NCBI GenBank assembly: GCA_015068305.1
Contig: SVKV01000003.1
Coordinates: forward strand, 1-64,000
DNA length: 64,000 nucleotides
DNA from: Oscillospiraceae bacterium
Lineage (GTDB): Bacteria; Bacillota; Clostridia; Oscillospirales; Oscillospiraceae
Direction: 5' to 3'
Under the pieces are notes generated by a model. That model did no database searches and was not told the origin of the DNA. It was given only the letters and a program-made list of their open reading frames with translations. Positions 14,822 through 23,330 of the stretch are shown here, piece after piece. How positions within the stretch are numbered: position 1 is the stretch's first letter; each line of letters starts with the position of its first letter. Made by a program: the position numbers and the translations under genes.

Positions 14822-17086
14822 TTACTTTTTGGGCTTGCGGATCCGGTTCAGCTGGGCATTGATCTTCAGCAGCTCTTCCTTGGTGAAGCTGACGTTGACC
14901 ATGCCCATCATGCTCGTCAGACGAAGGACCGTAAAGCCGCCCAGCATCTGGGTCATATTGCCGACGGACTTCATATCGATGCTGAAGCCGCCCTTCTTTT
15001 CGCCCTTTTCACCGTTTCCTTTACCGGCATCCATCTTCTTTTTCAGGGTCAGCATCATGGTTGCCAGCCAGATCTTGCCGCCGACGGAGTCCATGATGTC
15101 GCCCATCTTGTCATTGAGGGAGAAGTAGCCTTCCTTTTCGGTGATATCGAACCAATTGAGCACGGCGCCCTTTTCCACCAGCCGGTAAGCCTCGTTGAAG
15201 GTATCGACCTTGCGGAGGAAGCTCTCGTCGGTCAGCTCCCCTGCTTTTGCAACCAGGGTGGTCTCGCCGCTGTTGGGCACATCGAAGTAGAAGAAATGGT
15301 CTGCAGCCTCCTTGATGCCCAGGCTCTCGCCGTTTGCAAACAGCTCCACGGTGGGCTGGTTGGTGTAAACGGTAACCCTGGTCACATCCTCCACCCGGTC
15401 GGTGTAACGCTTGCCGCAGATATGGACAAAGGGCTCATCGGACAGCCATGCCTTGTAGGCATAGAAGGAATCCTTCTTATACTTGCGGTCCATGGTCACC
15501 AGGCCCTTGTGGTTCTGGCCGTTCTCACCGCCCTCGGCCCGGGCATCGGCGCCGAAGTCGAACATATTCCACACGTGAGTGGCCCAGAGATATTTGCGGG
15601 TAAAGAGCTGGCGGATCAGCTCCTCATGGTAGTAGGCCTGGTATTCCTCGGTGTAGTCACCCTGCTTGGGATCGCTGGTGTGCCAGTTCAGAGCCTCGCA
15701 GCCGTATTCAGAGCAGCCGATGGGCATATCGGGATACTTTTCATGGAACTTGTCAAACCAGGGACCGTTCATGGAAGTATCGCCGCCGTACCAGCCGAAA
15801 TAGTGGTTATAGGAAACGGTGTCGGGGATGTGGACATATTCCGCATCCATATCGCACATGGACAGTACTGCCATGGTGGTCAGGCGGGTCTTGTCCATCC
15901 CATGGACCAGGTCATTGAGAATATAGTGGTTCTCCAGCAGGTCCGGATCGTTGGGTCCATTCATGGTGATCTCATTGGAAAGGCCCCAGACCACGACGGA
16001 GGGGTGGTTGTAGTTCTGGGTGATCAGTTCCTTCATCTGAGAAACGGTGTTTTCCCGGCCGCCGGGCATGTGCTGGGAAATATAGGGAATCTCCGCCCAG
16101 ATCACCAGGCCCCGCTCGTCGCAGAGGTCATAGAAGAACTGGTCGTGCTGATAGTGGGCCAGGCGAATGGTGGTGGCGCCCACCTCGCAGATCAGATCCA
16201 TATCCTCGGTGTGGTGCTCCGGCAGCAGCGCATTGCCGATACCCAGCCGGTCCTGGTGGCGGGAAACACCCCGCAGGGGATACTCTGCTCCGTTGAGGAT
16301 AAAGCCCCGCTGGGGATCAATTTCGAAGCTGCGGCAGCCGAACCGGGTGGACACAGTGTCAATGACTTCGCCGTTTTCCATCAGTTCCGCCTTGACGCTG
16401 TAGAGGTAAGGATCCTTCCGGCCGTTCCACAGGTGGGCATTTTTGATGCGGAAGTTCATCTTGGTGGCGGCGGTTTCATGGGATGCCACTTCCTTACCCT
16501 CGGCATTCAGCAGAGTATAGCGGACACTCTGGCCCTCCTTGTGATTGGTCACAAAGACCTCCACAGTGGTCTTGGCATCGCTGCCTTCCATCACCGGGGT
16601 CACCGCAATGCCGGGGCCACCGTAATAGTCAAGATCAAAGTGGGATTCTTTCACACAGATCAGATTCACATTCCGGTACAGGCCGCCGTAGAAGGTAAAG
16701 TCTGCCATCTGGGGATAGACCCGGTCATTGGGCTCATTGTTCACAGCGATGGTGATCAGGCCGCCGGGATTTTCGGTGATGTCCACACGCCAGGTGGAGT
16801 AGCCGCCGTCGTGATGAGCCAGGAGCTTGCCGTCCAGATACACATCGGCGGAGGAATTGGCACCGCAGATCTCCAGATAGTATTTTTCTGCTTCGGGCAG
16901 GTTTTCCAGCTGCTTGACATAGCAGCAGGTGCCCCGGAAGTAGTCATTGCCGCCGTCCTGGCCGTCGGTGGCGTTCCAGCAGTGGGGTACATTCACGATT
17001 TCCGCTGCCTCGGGAATGACAACGGGAGCCTCTTTCCAGTCTTTCAGAAAAGCCCAGCCCTTGTTGATATTCAGAATCTGTCTCAT
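14822..17086 (-). CDS. Glycoside hydrolase family 2 (beta-glucuronidase or beta-galactosidase)
   Basis: The 754-residue enzyme has the GH2 layout: jelly-roll sugar-binding domain (1-150), immunoglobulin-like domain (150-255), then a TIM barrel. The acid/base is Glu372 in WGLSNE and the nucleophile Glu460 in GCSEYG. NHK at 525-527 fits the N-x-K motif associated with glucuronide recognition, though similar motifs also occur in GH2 beta-galactosidases. No signal peptide is seen, so it is cytoplasmic. After about residue 640 comes an unusual lysine/methionine-rich tail (NWFDITEKEGYFSL to FTKEELLKINAQL). It is divergent from the uronate genes, which favours glucuronidase activity. Confidence 0.82.
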   Translation of the reverse strand: MRQILNINKGWAFLKDWKEAPVVIPEAAEIVNVPHCWNATDGQDGGNDYFRGTCCYVKQLENLPEAEKYYLEICGANSSADVYLDGKLLAHHDGGYSTWRVDITENPGGLITIAVNNEPNDRVYPQMADFTFYGGLYRNVNLICVKESHFDLDYYGGPGIAVTPVMEGSDAKTTVEVFVTNHKEGQSVRYTLLNAEGKEVASHETAATKMNFRIKNAHLWNGRKDPYLYSVKAELMENGEVIDTVSTRFGCRSFEIDPQRGFILNGAEYPLRGVSRHQDRLGIGNALLPEHHTEDMDLICEVGATTIRLAHYQHDQFFYDLCDERGLVIWAEIPYISQHMPGGRENTVSQMKELITQNYNHPSVVVWGLSNEITMNGPNDPDLLENHYILNDLVHGMDKTRLTTMAVLSMCDMDAEYVHIPDTVSYNHYFGWYGGDTSMNGPWFDKFHEKYPDMPIGCSEYGCEALNWHTSDPKQGDYTEEYQAYYHEELIRQLFTRKYLWATHVWNMFDFGADARAEGGENGQNHKGLVTMDRKYKKDSFYAYKAWLSDEPFVHICGKRYTDRVEDVTRVTVYTNQPTVELFANGESLGIKEAADHFFYFDVPNSGETTLVAKAGELTDESFLRKVDTFNEAYRLVEKGAVLNWFDITEKEGYFSLNDKMGDIMDSVGGKIWLATMMLTLKKKMDAGKGNGEKGEKKGGFSIDMKSVGNMTQMLGGFTVLRLTSMMGMVNVSFTKEELLKINAQLNRIRKPKK

Positions 17087-17134
17087 GATATATTCCTCAT
17101 TTCATTTGATAAATGGGTTTTATTTTACTTTTTT

Positions 17135-17163
17135 ATTGTAATGAATCGCATCTGTTCCGTCAA
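17135..17163 (-). promoter_or_regulatory. Promoter of the GH2-SBP operon
   Basis: On the minus strand, TTGACG (17158-17163) and TACAAT (17135-17140) are 17 bp apart, 49 bp before the GH2 start. Confidence 0.75.
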
Positions 17164-17226
17164 GAGCCGGCCTTTTGTTTTTCAGTCAACAGTTCTGTTT
17201 TTTTCGTCAATTTTGCCAAAAACAGC

Positions 17227-17255
17227 TTGTCAGCGCCAAGCGTTTCTGTTATACT
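17227..17255 (+). promoter_or_regulatory. Promoter of uxaC
   Basis: TTGTCA (17227-17232) and TATACT (17250-17255) are 17 bp apart, 37 bp before the uxaC start. It diverges from the GH2 promoter, so a shared regulator could control both. Confidence 0.75.
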
Positions 17256-17292
17256 GGTAATGTCTATTATTATGAACAAAGGAGCGAACTGC

Positions 17293-18693
17293 ATGAAACC
17301 CTTTCTGAGCAAGGACTTTCTTCTGACTACCCCCACCGCTGTGGAGCTGTATCATGAGCATGCCGCAAAGATGCCCATCTATGACTACCACTGCCATCTG
17401 GATCCCCAGCAGATCTACGAAGACGTGCGTTTCGAGAACATCACCCAGGTCTGGCTGGGCGGTGACCACTACAAGTGGCGCATCATGCGCTCCAACGGCG
17501 TCGATGAGGAGTACATCACCGGCTCCGCACCGGACCGTGAAAAGTTCCAGAAATTCGCTGAGGCACTGCCTCGTGCCATCGGCAACCCCATGTACCACTG
17601 GTGCCACCTGGAGCTGAAGAACTTCTTCGGCTACGAAGGCACCCTGAACGGCAAGACCGCCCAGGAAGTCTGGGACCTGTGCAACGCCAAGCTGGCTGAA
17701 GCCTCTTTCTCCGCCCGGGGTCTGATCAAGCAGAGCAATGTTGCCATGATCGGCACCACCGACGATCCCTGCAGCGATCTGAAGTGGCACAAGCTGATTG
17801 CAGAGGATGCCTCCTTCGAAACCAAGGTCTGCCCCTCCTTCCGTCCCGACCCCGCCTTGAACTGCCACAAGGCAGGCTTTGCAGCTTACATCGAGAAGCT
17901 CTCCGCCGCCTCCGGCATCAAGATCGAGCATGCAGCCGATGTTGCCAAGGCCCTGACCCAGAGAATCGACTACTTCAACGAGTGCGGCTGCCGGGCTTCC
18001 GACCACGGTCTGGACTATGTGATGTACCGCATCGCTTCCCCCGAGGAAATCGAGGCTACCTTCCAGAAGGCCATGGCCGGCGAAGTTCCCAGTGTTTCCG
18101 AGACCGAAGGCTACCAGACCTACCTGCTGCTGCACTGCGGCCGGGAATACGCCCGCTGCGGCTGGGCAATGCAGCTGCACTTCTCCTGCTTCCGCAACCC
18201 CAACTCCAAGATGTTTGCAAAGCTGGGTGCTGACTGCGGCTTCGACTGCATCGCCGTCACCGACTCCTCCGCTGCCCTGCACGCCCTGATGGATGCATGG
18301 GAAAGCACCAACGAGCTGCCCAAGACCATCGTCTACTCCCTGAACCCCGCCGACAACCAGTGGCTGGACACCCTGCTGGGTGCATACCAGGGCACCGAAG
18401 TTCCCGGCAAGATCCAGCACGGCTCCGCCTGGTGGTTCAACGACAACAAGGTAGGCATGCAGGACCAGATGATCTCCCTGGGCCAGCTGGGCATCCTGGG
18501 CAACTTCATCGGCATGCTGACCGACTCCCGCTCCTTCCTGAGCTACGCCCGTCATGAGTACTTCCGCAGAATACTCTGTGAACTCATCGGCAACTGGGTG
18601 GAAAACGGCGAATATCCTGCCGATATGGAATTCCTGGGCTCCATCGTCGAGGACATCAGCGCCAACAACGCAAAGCGCTATTTCGGCCTGTAA
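17293..18693 (+). CDS. uxaC: Glucuronate isomerase
   Basis: This 466-residue member of the amidohydrolase-like UxaC family converts D-glucuronate to D-fructuronate or D-galacturonate to D-tagaturonate in the cytoplasm. The N-terminal metal-site motif YDYHCHLDPQQI (His33, His35) and MRSNGVDEEYITG, GNPMYHWCHLEL and the C-terminal DSRSFLSYARHEYFRRILC are diagnostic; length is normal. The start at 17293 has AAAGGAG upstream; the open frame to 17113 crosses the promoter. It is the entry step of the uronate cluster that follows. Confidence 0.95.
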   Translation: MKPFLSKDFLLTTPTAVELYHEHAAKMPIYDYHCHLDPQQIYEDVRFENITQVWLGGDHYKWRIMRSNGVDEEYITGSAPDREKFQKFAEALPRAIGNPMYHWCHLELKNFFGYEGTLNGKTAQEVWDLCNAKLAEASFSARGLIKQSNVAMIGTTDDPCSDLKWHKLIAEDASFETKVCPSFRPDPALNCHKAGFAAYIEKLSAASGIKIEHAADVAKALTQRIDYFNECGCRASDHGLDYVMYRIASPEEIEATFQKAMAGEVPSVSETEGYQTYLLLHCGREYARCGWAMQLHFSCFRNPNSKMFAKLGADCGFDCIAVTDSSAALHALMDAWESTNELPKTIVYSLNPADNQWLDTLLGAYQGTEVPGKIQHGSAWWFNDNKVGMQDQMISLGQLGILGNFIGMLTDSRSFLSYARHEYFRRILCELIGNWVENGEYPADMEFLGSIVEDISANNAKRYFGL

Positions 18694-18735
18694 TTGCCAC
18701 ATTTTCTGCAATTATTGTCGAATTGCTTCCGGAAG

Positions 18736-18770
18736 TTGGTTTTCTTTCCTAAAAAAAACCAATCTTTTTT
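18736..18770 (+). terminator. Terminator of uxaC
   Basis: TTGGTTTT (18736-18743) pairs with AAAACCAA (18755-18762) and runs into TCTTTTTT. It separates uxaC from uxuA. Confidence 0.75.
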
Positions 18771-18795
18771 GGCTATTATTTCCGGCAGCACTTCA

Positions 18796-18825
18796 TTGTC
18801 AGAAACCGCAATTTTATGTTATAAT
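18796..18825 (+). promoter_or_regulatory. Promoter of uxuA
   Basis: TTGTCA (18796-18801) and TATAAT (18820-18825) are 18 bp apart. A GC-rich leader hairpin (18841-18847 with 18854-18860) lies between the promoter and the ribosome site GGAGGAATT at 18881. Confidence 0.75.
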
Positions 18826-18893
18826 TCTAGCGATAAGATACCCCCGGTCTTTTCCGGGGGGAATCCCAAATTATATAATTGGAGGAATTTACT

Positions 18894-19994
18894 ATGCCTA
18901 TGCAGATGGGTTTCCGTTGGTATGGCGAGGGCAACGATCAGATTTCCCTGGACTATATCAAGCAGATCCCCGGTGTAAGCACCATCGTTTGGGCTCTGCA
19001 CCACAAGATGCCCGGTGAGATCTGGGAAGAGCACGAGATCTCTGAGGTCATGGACCAGCTCCACAAGTACGGCTTCAACGGTGACGTTGTCGAGTCTGTC
19101 AACGTTCACGACGACATCAAGATCGGCAAGCCCACCCGTGACGCTCTGATCGAGAACTACAAGGTCTGCATCCGCAACCTGAGCAAGTTCGGCGTGAAGG
19201 TTATCTGCTACAACTTCATGCCCATTTTCGACTGGACCCGCTCCGACCTGTTCCATCCCGTGGGCGACGGTTCCACCGCTCTGTTCTATGAAAAGGGCAT
19301 GATCCAGGACGACTACAACGCCATGGCCAAGTACATCCTGGACTTCACCGAGAAGTACAACATGTCCTTCCCCGGCTGGGAGCCCGAGCGTATGGCCCAG
19401 CTGGACCGTCTGTTCAAGGAGTATGCCGATGTTGACCACGAGAAGCTGTGGGCCAACCTGAAGTACTTCCTGGAAGCCATTATGCCCACCTGTGAGGAGT
19501 GCGGCATCAAGATGGCCATCCACATGGACGATCCCCCATGGGATATCTTCGGCCTGCCCCGCCTGCTGATCAGCGAGGAGAACATCGACCGGTTCCTGAG
19601 CATGGTCGACCATCCCAACAACTGCCTGACTCTGTGCTCCGGCTCTCTGAACGCCGATCCCAACAACAACGTCGCCAACGTGGTCCGCAAGCACTGCGAC
19701 CGCATCGCTTTCGCTCACATCCGCAACGTCAAGCACTTCCCCAACGGCGACTTCTCCGAAGCTTCCCATCGCGACTGCGACGGTGAGACCGGCATCCTGG
19801 AGATCCTGAAGGCTTACCACGAGTGCGGCTACGAAGGCTACATCCGTCCCGACCACGGCCGTCATCTGTGGGGTGAAGGCCCCGGCACCGTCCGTCCCGG
19901 CTACGGCCTGTATGACCGTGCTCTGGGCATTATGTACATGCTGGGCGCATGGGATATGCTGGACAAGAAGGCCGGCACCAAGACCACTCTGTAA
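18894..19994 (+). CDS. uxuA: D-mannonate dehydratase
   Basis: This 366-residue enzyme of the UxuA family (TIM barrel) dehydrates D-mannonate to 2-keto-3-deoxygluconate. Visible signatures are MGFRWYG at the start, IPGVSTIVWALH, VICYNFMPIFDWTR, the metal-site region MAIHMDDPPW, CSGSL and RPDHGRHLWGE near the C-terminus. The start at 18894 follows GGAGGAATT by the normal distance; the ATG at 18879 overlaps that site. It has its own promoter and terminator in the uronate cluster. Confidence 0.95.
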   Translation: MPMQMGFRWYGEGNDQISLDYIKQIPGVSTIVWALHHKMPGEIWEEHEISEVMDQLHKYGFNGDVVESVNVHDDIKIGKPTRDALIENYKVCIRNLSKFGVKVICYNFMPIFDWTRSDLFHPVGDGSTALFYEKGMIQDDYNAMAKYILDFTEKYNMSFPGWEPERMAQLDRLFKEYADVDHEKLWANLKYFLEAIMPTCEECGIKMAIHMDDPPWDIFGLPRLLISEENIDRFLSMVDHPNNCLTLCSGSLNADPNNNVANVVRKHCDRIAFAHIRNVKHFPNGDFSEASHRDCDGETGILEILKAYHECGYEGYIRPDHGRHLWGEGPGTVRPGYGLYDRALGIMYMLGAWDMLDKKAGTKTTL

Positions 19995-20008
19995 TTAACC
20001 GACATATT

Positions 20009-20042
20009 GCGGGGAGCGGAAATTCCGCTCCCCGCTTCTTTT
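20009..20042 (+). terminator. Terminator of uxuA
   Basis: A perfect 12-bp stem (20009-20020 with 20024-20035) with a 3-nt loop is followed by TTCTTTT. Confidence 0.85.
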
Positions 20043-20166
20043 ACATTTCCCTTGTTTTTGTCGAATTAATTTTACTGTCAAACAGGACTTTTTCACAGGA
20101 AAAAGCGGTAAATTTTGACTTTTTGCACAAATCAACCTGTTTCACCATTTAATTTTCAAATCACTA

Positions 20167-20195
20167 TTGCACAAGGAAAATTAATCGACTATAAT
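20167..20195 (+). promoter_or_regulatory. Promoter of the SDR-eda unit
   Basis: TTGCAC (20167-20172) and TATAAT (20190-20195) are 17 bp apart, followed by a 75-bp leader before the start at 20271. Confidence 0.75.
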
Positions 20196-20270
20196 GTATT
20201 CGTCAAAATAATGCGGGTAGGGGCATTGCGTCCTGCCCCATCAATCAAAACATTTTGGAGGTAATTTATT

Positions 20271-21116
20271 ATGCTGAATCTTCCCCTGACCCATGATTTT
20301 ACCGGTAAGGTCGTCGTCGTCACCGGTGCCGGTGGCGTTCTGTGCGGTGACATGGCTCGCGCTTACGCTCAGGCAGGCGCAAAGGTTGCTGCTCTGGACC
20401 TGAACGAGGCTGCCGTTCTGAAGCTGGCTGAAGAGGTTACTGCAGAAGGCTTCATCATGAAGGGCTACAAGGCCAACGTTCTGGAGCTGGAGGCTCTGGA
20501 GGCTGTCCATCAGCAGATCCTGGCTGACCTGGGTCCCTGTGACATTCTGATCAACGGCGCCGGCGGCAACAACCCCCGTGCTACCTGCGACAACGAGTAT
20601 CACCATGAGGCATGGGAAGGCTGCAAGACCTTCTTCGATCTGGATCAGTCCGGCGTTGACTTCCTGTTCAAGCTGAACTTCCAGGGCACCCTGCTGCCCA
20701 CTCAGGTCTTTGCCAAGGACATGGTCGAAAAGAAGTCCGGCAACATCCTGAACATCTCCTCCATGAATGCATACATCCCCCTGACCAAGATCCCCGCTTA
20801 CTCCGGCGCAAAGGCTGCCATCTCCAACTTCACCCAGTGGCTGGCTACCTACTTCGCAGGCTCCGGCATCCGCTGCAACGCCATCGCTCCCGGCTTCCTG
20901 GTTTCCAACCAGAACCGCGCACTGCTGTTCAACGAGGACGGCACCCCCACCAAGCGCTCCGCCAAGATTCTGGCCGGCACCCCCATGGGCCGCTTTGTCG
21001 ACTCCGCTGAGCTGCTGGGCGGCATGCTGTTCCTGACCGACGATGCCTTCGCATCCGCTGTTACCGGTGTTGTTCTGCCCATCGACGCAGGCTTCGCTGC
21101 ATACTCCGGCGTGTAA
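20271..21116 (+). CDS. SDR-family D-mannonate/fructuronate oxidoreductase
   Basis: The 281-residue short-chain dehydrogenase has the cofactor motif TGAGGVLCG (residues 19-27), INGAGG, the catalytic Ser in ISSMN and the YSGAK Tyr/Lys pair. A 20-residue insertion with HHEAWEGCKTFFDLDQ is typical of the SDR enzymes that reduce D-fructuronate to D-mannonate in Firmicutes lacking the long-chain UxuB. Its place between uxuA and eda supports this role; specificity is inferred. TTTTGGAGG precedes the ATG. The next gene starts 26 bp after its stop. Confidence 0.85.
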   Translation: MLNLPLTHDFTGKVVVVTGAGGVLCGDMARAYAQAGAKVAALDLNEAAVLKLAEEVTAEGFIMKGYKANVLELEALEAVHQQILADLGPCDILINGAGGNNPRATCDNEYHHEAWEGCKTFFDLDQSGVDFLFKLNFQGTLLPTQVFAKDMVEKKSGNILNISSMNAYIPLTKIPAYSGAKAAISNFTQWLATYFAGSGIRCNAIAPGFLVSNQNRALLFNEDGTPTKRSAKILAGTPMGRFVDSAELLGGMLFLTDDAFASAVTGVVLPIDAGFAAYSGV

Positions 21117-21142
21117 TTGATAACTGGTAGGAGGATACTGAA

Positions 21143-21772
21143 ATGACTGTAATGGAAAGACTGGCTCGCTCCGTCGTTGTCCCCGTTGTGGTTCTGGAAA
21201 AGGTCGAGGACGCGATTCCTCTGGCTAAGGCCATGGCTGTCGGCGGCGTTGACACCATGGAGATCACCTTCCGTACTGCCTGCGCTCCCGAGTGCATCAA
21301 GGCTGTTGCAGAAAACTGCCCCGACGTTCTGGTCGGTGCCGGCACCATCGTCAACCTGGATCAGTGCAAGCTGGCCATCGAGATGGGCGCAAAGTTCATC
21401 GTCTCCCCCGGCTTCTCCGATGAGATCGTGGGCTACTGTGTTGCCAACGGTGTGGCCGTTGCTCCCGGCTGTGTCACCCCCACCGAGATCATGGCTGCCA
21501 TGAAGCACGGCCTGAAGATGGTCAAGTTCTTCCCCGCCAACGTCTACGGCGGTCTGAAGGCCCTGAAGAATCTGGCTGCTCCCTTCGGCTCCATGAAGTT
21601 CCTGCCCACCGGCGGTGTCAACAACGACAACATCAAGGAATTCATCGACACTCCCTTCATCCACGCTGTGGGTGGCTCCTGGGTCTGCCCCAAGGCTGAC
21701 GTTGCAGCCGGCAACTGGGACAAGATCACCGAGCTGTGCAAGAGCGCTCACAAGGCTGCCAAGGGCGAATAA
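21143..21772 (+). CDS. eda: 2-dehydro-3-deoxy-phosphogluconate (KDPG) aldolase
   Basis: This 209-residue class I aldolase splits KDPG into pyruvate and glyceraldehyde 3-phosphate, the last step of the uronate route. The family motifs are clear: MEITFRT with Glu40, VGAGTI, SPGF, and the Schiff-base Lys128 in MVKFFPAN, then PTGGV as part of the phosphate site. It shares a transcript with the SDR gene. The 132 bp after it hold a direct repeat GTACCGCT but no gene. Confidence 0.95.
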   Translation: MTVMERLARSVVVPVVVLEKVEDAIPLAKAMAVGGVDTMEITFRTACAPECIKAVAENCPDVLVGAGTIVNLDQCKLAIEMGAKFIVSPGFSDEIVGYCVANGVAVAPGCVTPTEIMAAMKHGLKMVKFFPANVYGGLKALKNLAAPFGSMKFLPTGGVNNDNIKEFIDTPFIHAVGGSWVCPKADVAAGNWDKITELCKSAHKAAKGE

Positions 21773-21904
21773 TCATCGTACCGCTGCTGGCAATTCGTGA
21801 CCGAGTCCGGCAGTAGCCGATGCACCGTTGGGTACCGCTCGATTCGTTACATTGTGCTTCCATAAAGTTTTAATAAGATGTAATATGAAAGGATTCTGAT
21901 TACC

Positions 21905-22927
21905 ATGGCAAGAATTGTTACCTTCGGCGAACTGATGCTGCGCCTGCAGCCCTTCAACTACGAGCGCTTTGTCCAGGCTTCCAATGTCGAATTCACCTTC
22001 GGCGGCGGCGAAGCCAACGTGGCTGTCTCCCTGGCAAACTACGGCATGGACGCTGCTTTCGTTTCCAAGCTGCCCGCTCACTCCATCGGCCAGGCTGCTG
22101 TCAACTCCCTGCGCCGCTATGGCGTTGATACCTCTCTGATCGTCCGCGGCGGCGACCGTGTGGGTATCTACTACAACGAGAAGGGCGCTTCCCAGCGTGG
22201 CTCCGTTTGCATCTATGACCGTGCAAACTCCGCCATCCAGCTGGCCAAGCCCGAGGACTTCGACTGGGACAAGATCTTTGAAGGCGCTGACTGGTTCCAC
22301 TTCACCGGCATCACCCCCGCACTGGGCCCCAACGTTGTGGAAATCTGCAAGCAGGCATGTGTCGCTGCAAAGGCAAAGGGCATCAAGATCTCCTGCGACC
22401 TGAACTACCGCGGCAAGCTGTGGACCCGCGCTCAGGCCAACGAGGCTATGACCGAGCTGGCTAAGTACATCGACGTGTGCATCTCCAACGAAGAGGATGC
22501 CAAGGACGTCTTCGGCATCGAGGCTGAGGCTACCGACATCTACGGCGGCACCATCAACCACGAAGGCTACAAGTCCGTTGCAAAGCAGCTGGCTGACAAG
22601 TTCGGCTTTGAAAAGGTTGCTATCACCCTGCGTGAATCCCACTCCGCATTCGACAACGGCTGGTCTGCAATGCTGTACGACGGCGAGAACTACTGCTTCT
22701 CCAAGAAGTACAACCTGCACATCATCGACCGCGTCGGCGGCGGCGACTCCTTCGGCGGCGGCCTGATCTATGCTCTGCTGTCCGGCAAGGACACCCAGGC
22801 AGCTGTTGAGTTCGCAGTTGCTGCTTCCGCTCTGAAGCACTCCATCGGCGGCGACTACAACATGGTCACCGTTGCTGAAGTTGAGAAGCTGGCAGGCGGC
22901 GACGGCTCCGGCCGTATCCAGAGATAA
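21905..22927 (+). CDS. kdgK: 2-keto-3-deoxygluconate kinase (PfkB family)
   Basis: This 340-residue sugar kinase of the PfkB/ribokinase family should phosphorylate KDG from the UxuA reaction. It has the N-terminal GGGEANVAVSLA box, CDLNYRGKLW and the ATP/catalytic motif DRVGGGDSFGGGL with the catalytic Asp. The position after eda makes KDG the likely substrate. AAAGGAT upstream of 21905 is a moderate ribosome site; I see no clear promoter in the short gap, so it may be read from eda. Confidence 0.9.
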   Translation: MARIVTFGELMLRLQPFNYERFVQASNVEFTFGGGEANVAVSLANYGMDAAFVSKLPAHSIGQAAVNSLRRYGVDTSLIVRGGDRVGIYYNEKGASQRGSVCIYDRANSAIQLAKPEDFDWDKIFEGADWFHFTGITPALGPNVVEICKQACVAAKAKGIKISCDLNYRGKLWTRAQANEAMTELAKYIDVCISNEEDAKDVFGIEAEATDIYGGTINHEGYKSVAKQLADKFGFEKVAITLRESHSAFDNGWSAMLYDGENYCFSKKYNLHIIDRVGGGDSFGGGLIYALLSGKDTQAAVEFAVAASALKHSIGGDYNMVTVAEVEKLAGGDGSGRIQR

Positions 22928-22949
22928 TCTCCGGAATACTTCATACATC

Positions 22950-22982
22950 CGCACCGCAGGGTTTATCCCTGCGGTGCTTTTT
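22950..22982 (+). terminator. Terminator of kdgK
   Basis: A perfect 11-bp stem (22950-22960 with 22966-22976) with a 5-nt loop runs into six Ts. It ends the uronate cluster. Confidence 0.9.
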
Positions 22983-23073
22983 TGCAGCCCATCGCCGCTC
23001 AAATTCCGGGTCAGCCGCCACCGCCACCTACCCAGCTTGATAACCCCGGTCAAATTACAGTTTGTAGGGATAC

Positions 23074-23112
23074 GGATTGCCACGTCGGCATTTCATGCCT
23101 CCTCGCAATGAC
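23074..23112 (-). repeat. Intergenic 39-bp dyad repeat, copy 1
   Basis: Read on the minus strand it begins GTCATTGCGA and ends GTGGCAATCC, with an internal GGCAT/TGCC hairpin. The same ends occur at 23170-23207 in the opposite direction. This is a REP-like dispersed intergenic repeat. The rest of the 22983-23330 gap holds no gene. Confidence 0.65.
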
Positions 23113-23169
23113 ACAAAAATTCGGACGCCAGCAGCACCATAATCAGCGCGGATTACTTTGAAAACCACT

Positions 23170-23207
23170 GTCATTGCGAACCAGTGCGCACACTGGTGTG
23201 GCAATCC
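23170..23207 (+). repeat. Intergenic dyad repeat, copy 2
   Basis: It starts GTCATTGCGA and ends GTGGCAATCC like copy 1, but the central hairpin differs (CCAGTG with CACTGG). The conserved ends with a changed but still paired centre suggest selection for the fold. Confidence 0.65.
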
Positions 23208-23281
23208 GTTTTCCTCGGTAAACTCCAATTTCTCTTGTCGGAATTTACAGATTGTTTAACCATCCTCCGGAAGTTTGGGCT

Positions 23282-23311
23282 AAAATAATCTTAAATTATT
23301 AAGATTATTTT
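23282..23311. promoter_or_regulatory. Palindrome in the cls leader
   Basis: Perfect 12-bp arms (AAAATAATCTTA, 23282-23293, with 23300-23311) flank a 6-bp centre, just before the ribosome site of cls. It is a candidate operator or a weak terminator; which one cannot be decided here. Confidence 0.5.
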
Positions 23312-23330
23312 CAGAAAGGAGCTTCCTGCC

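Noticed and set aside
14582..17260. Open frame of 892 codons on the plus strand opposite the GH2 gene
   Set aside because: It is a shadow of the GH2 gene with both catalytic motifs on the other strand; it also runs through the GH2 and uxaC promoters.
18841..18860. GC hairpin before uxuA as a terminator or riboswitch
   Set aside because: No T tract follows and no conserved aptamer pattern is visible; it is noted only as a leader hairpin.
21773..21904. Possible repeat or att site between eda and kdgK
   Set aside because: Only an 8-bp direct repeat (GTACCGCT) was found; too short to claim a site.
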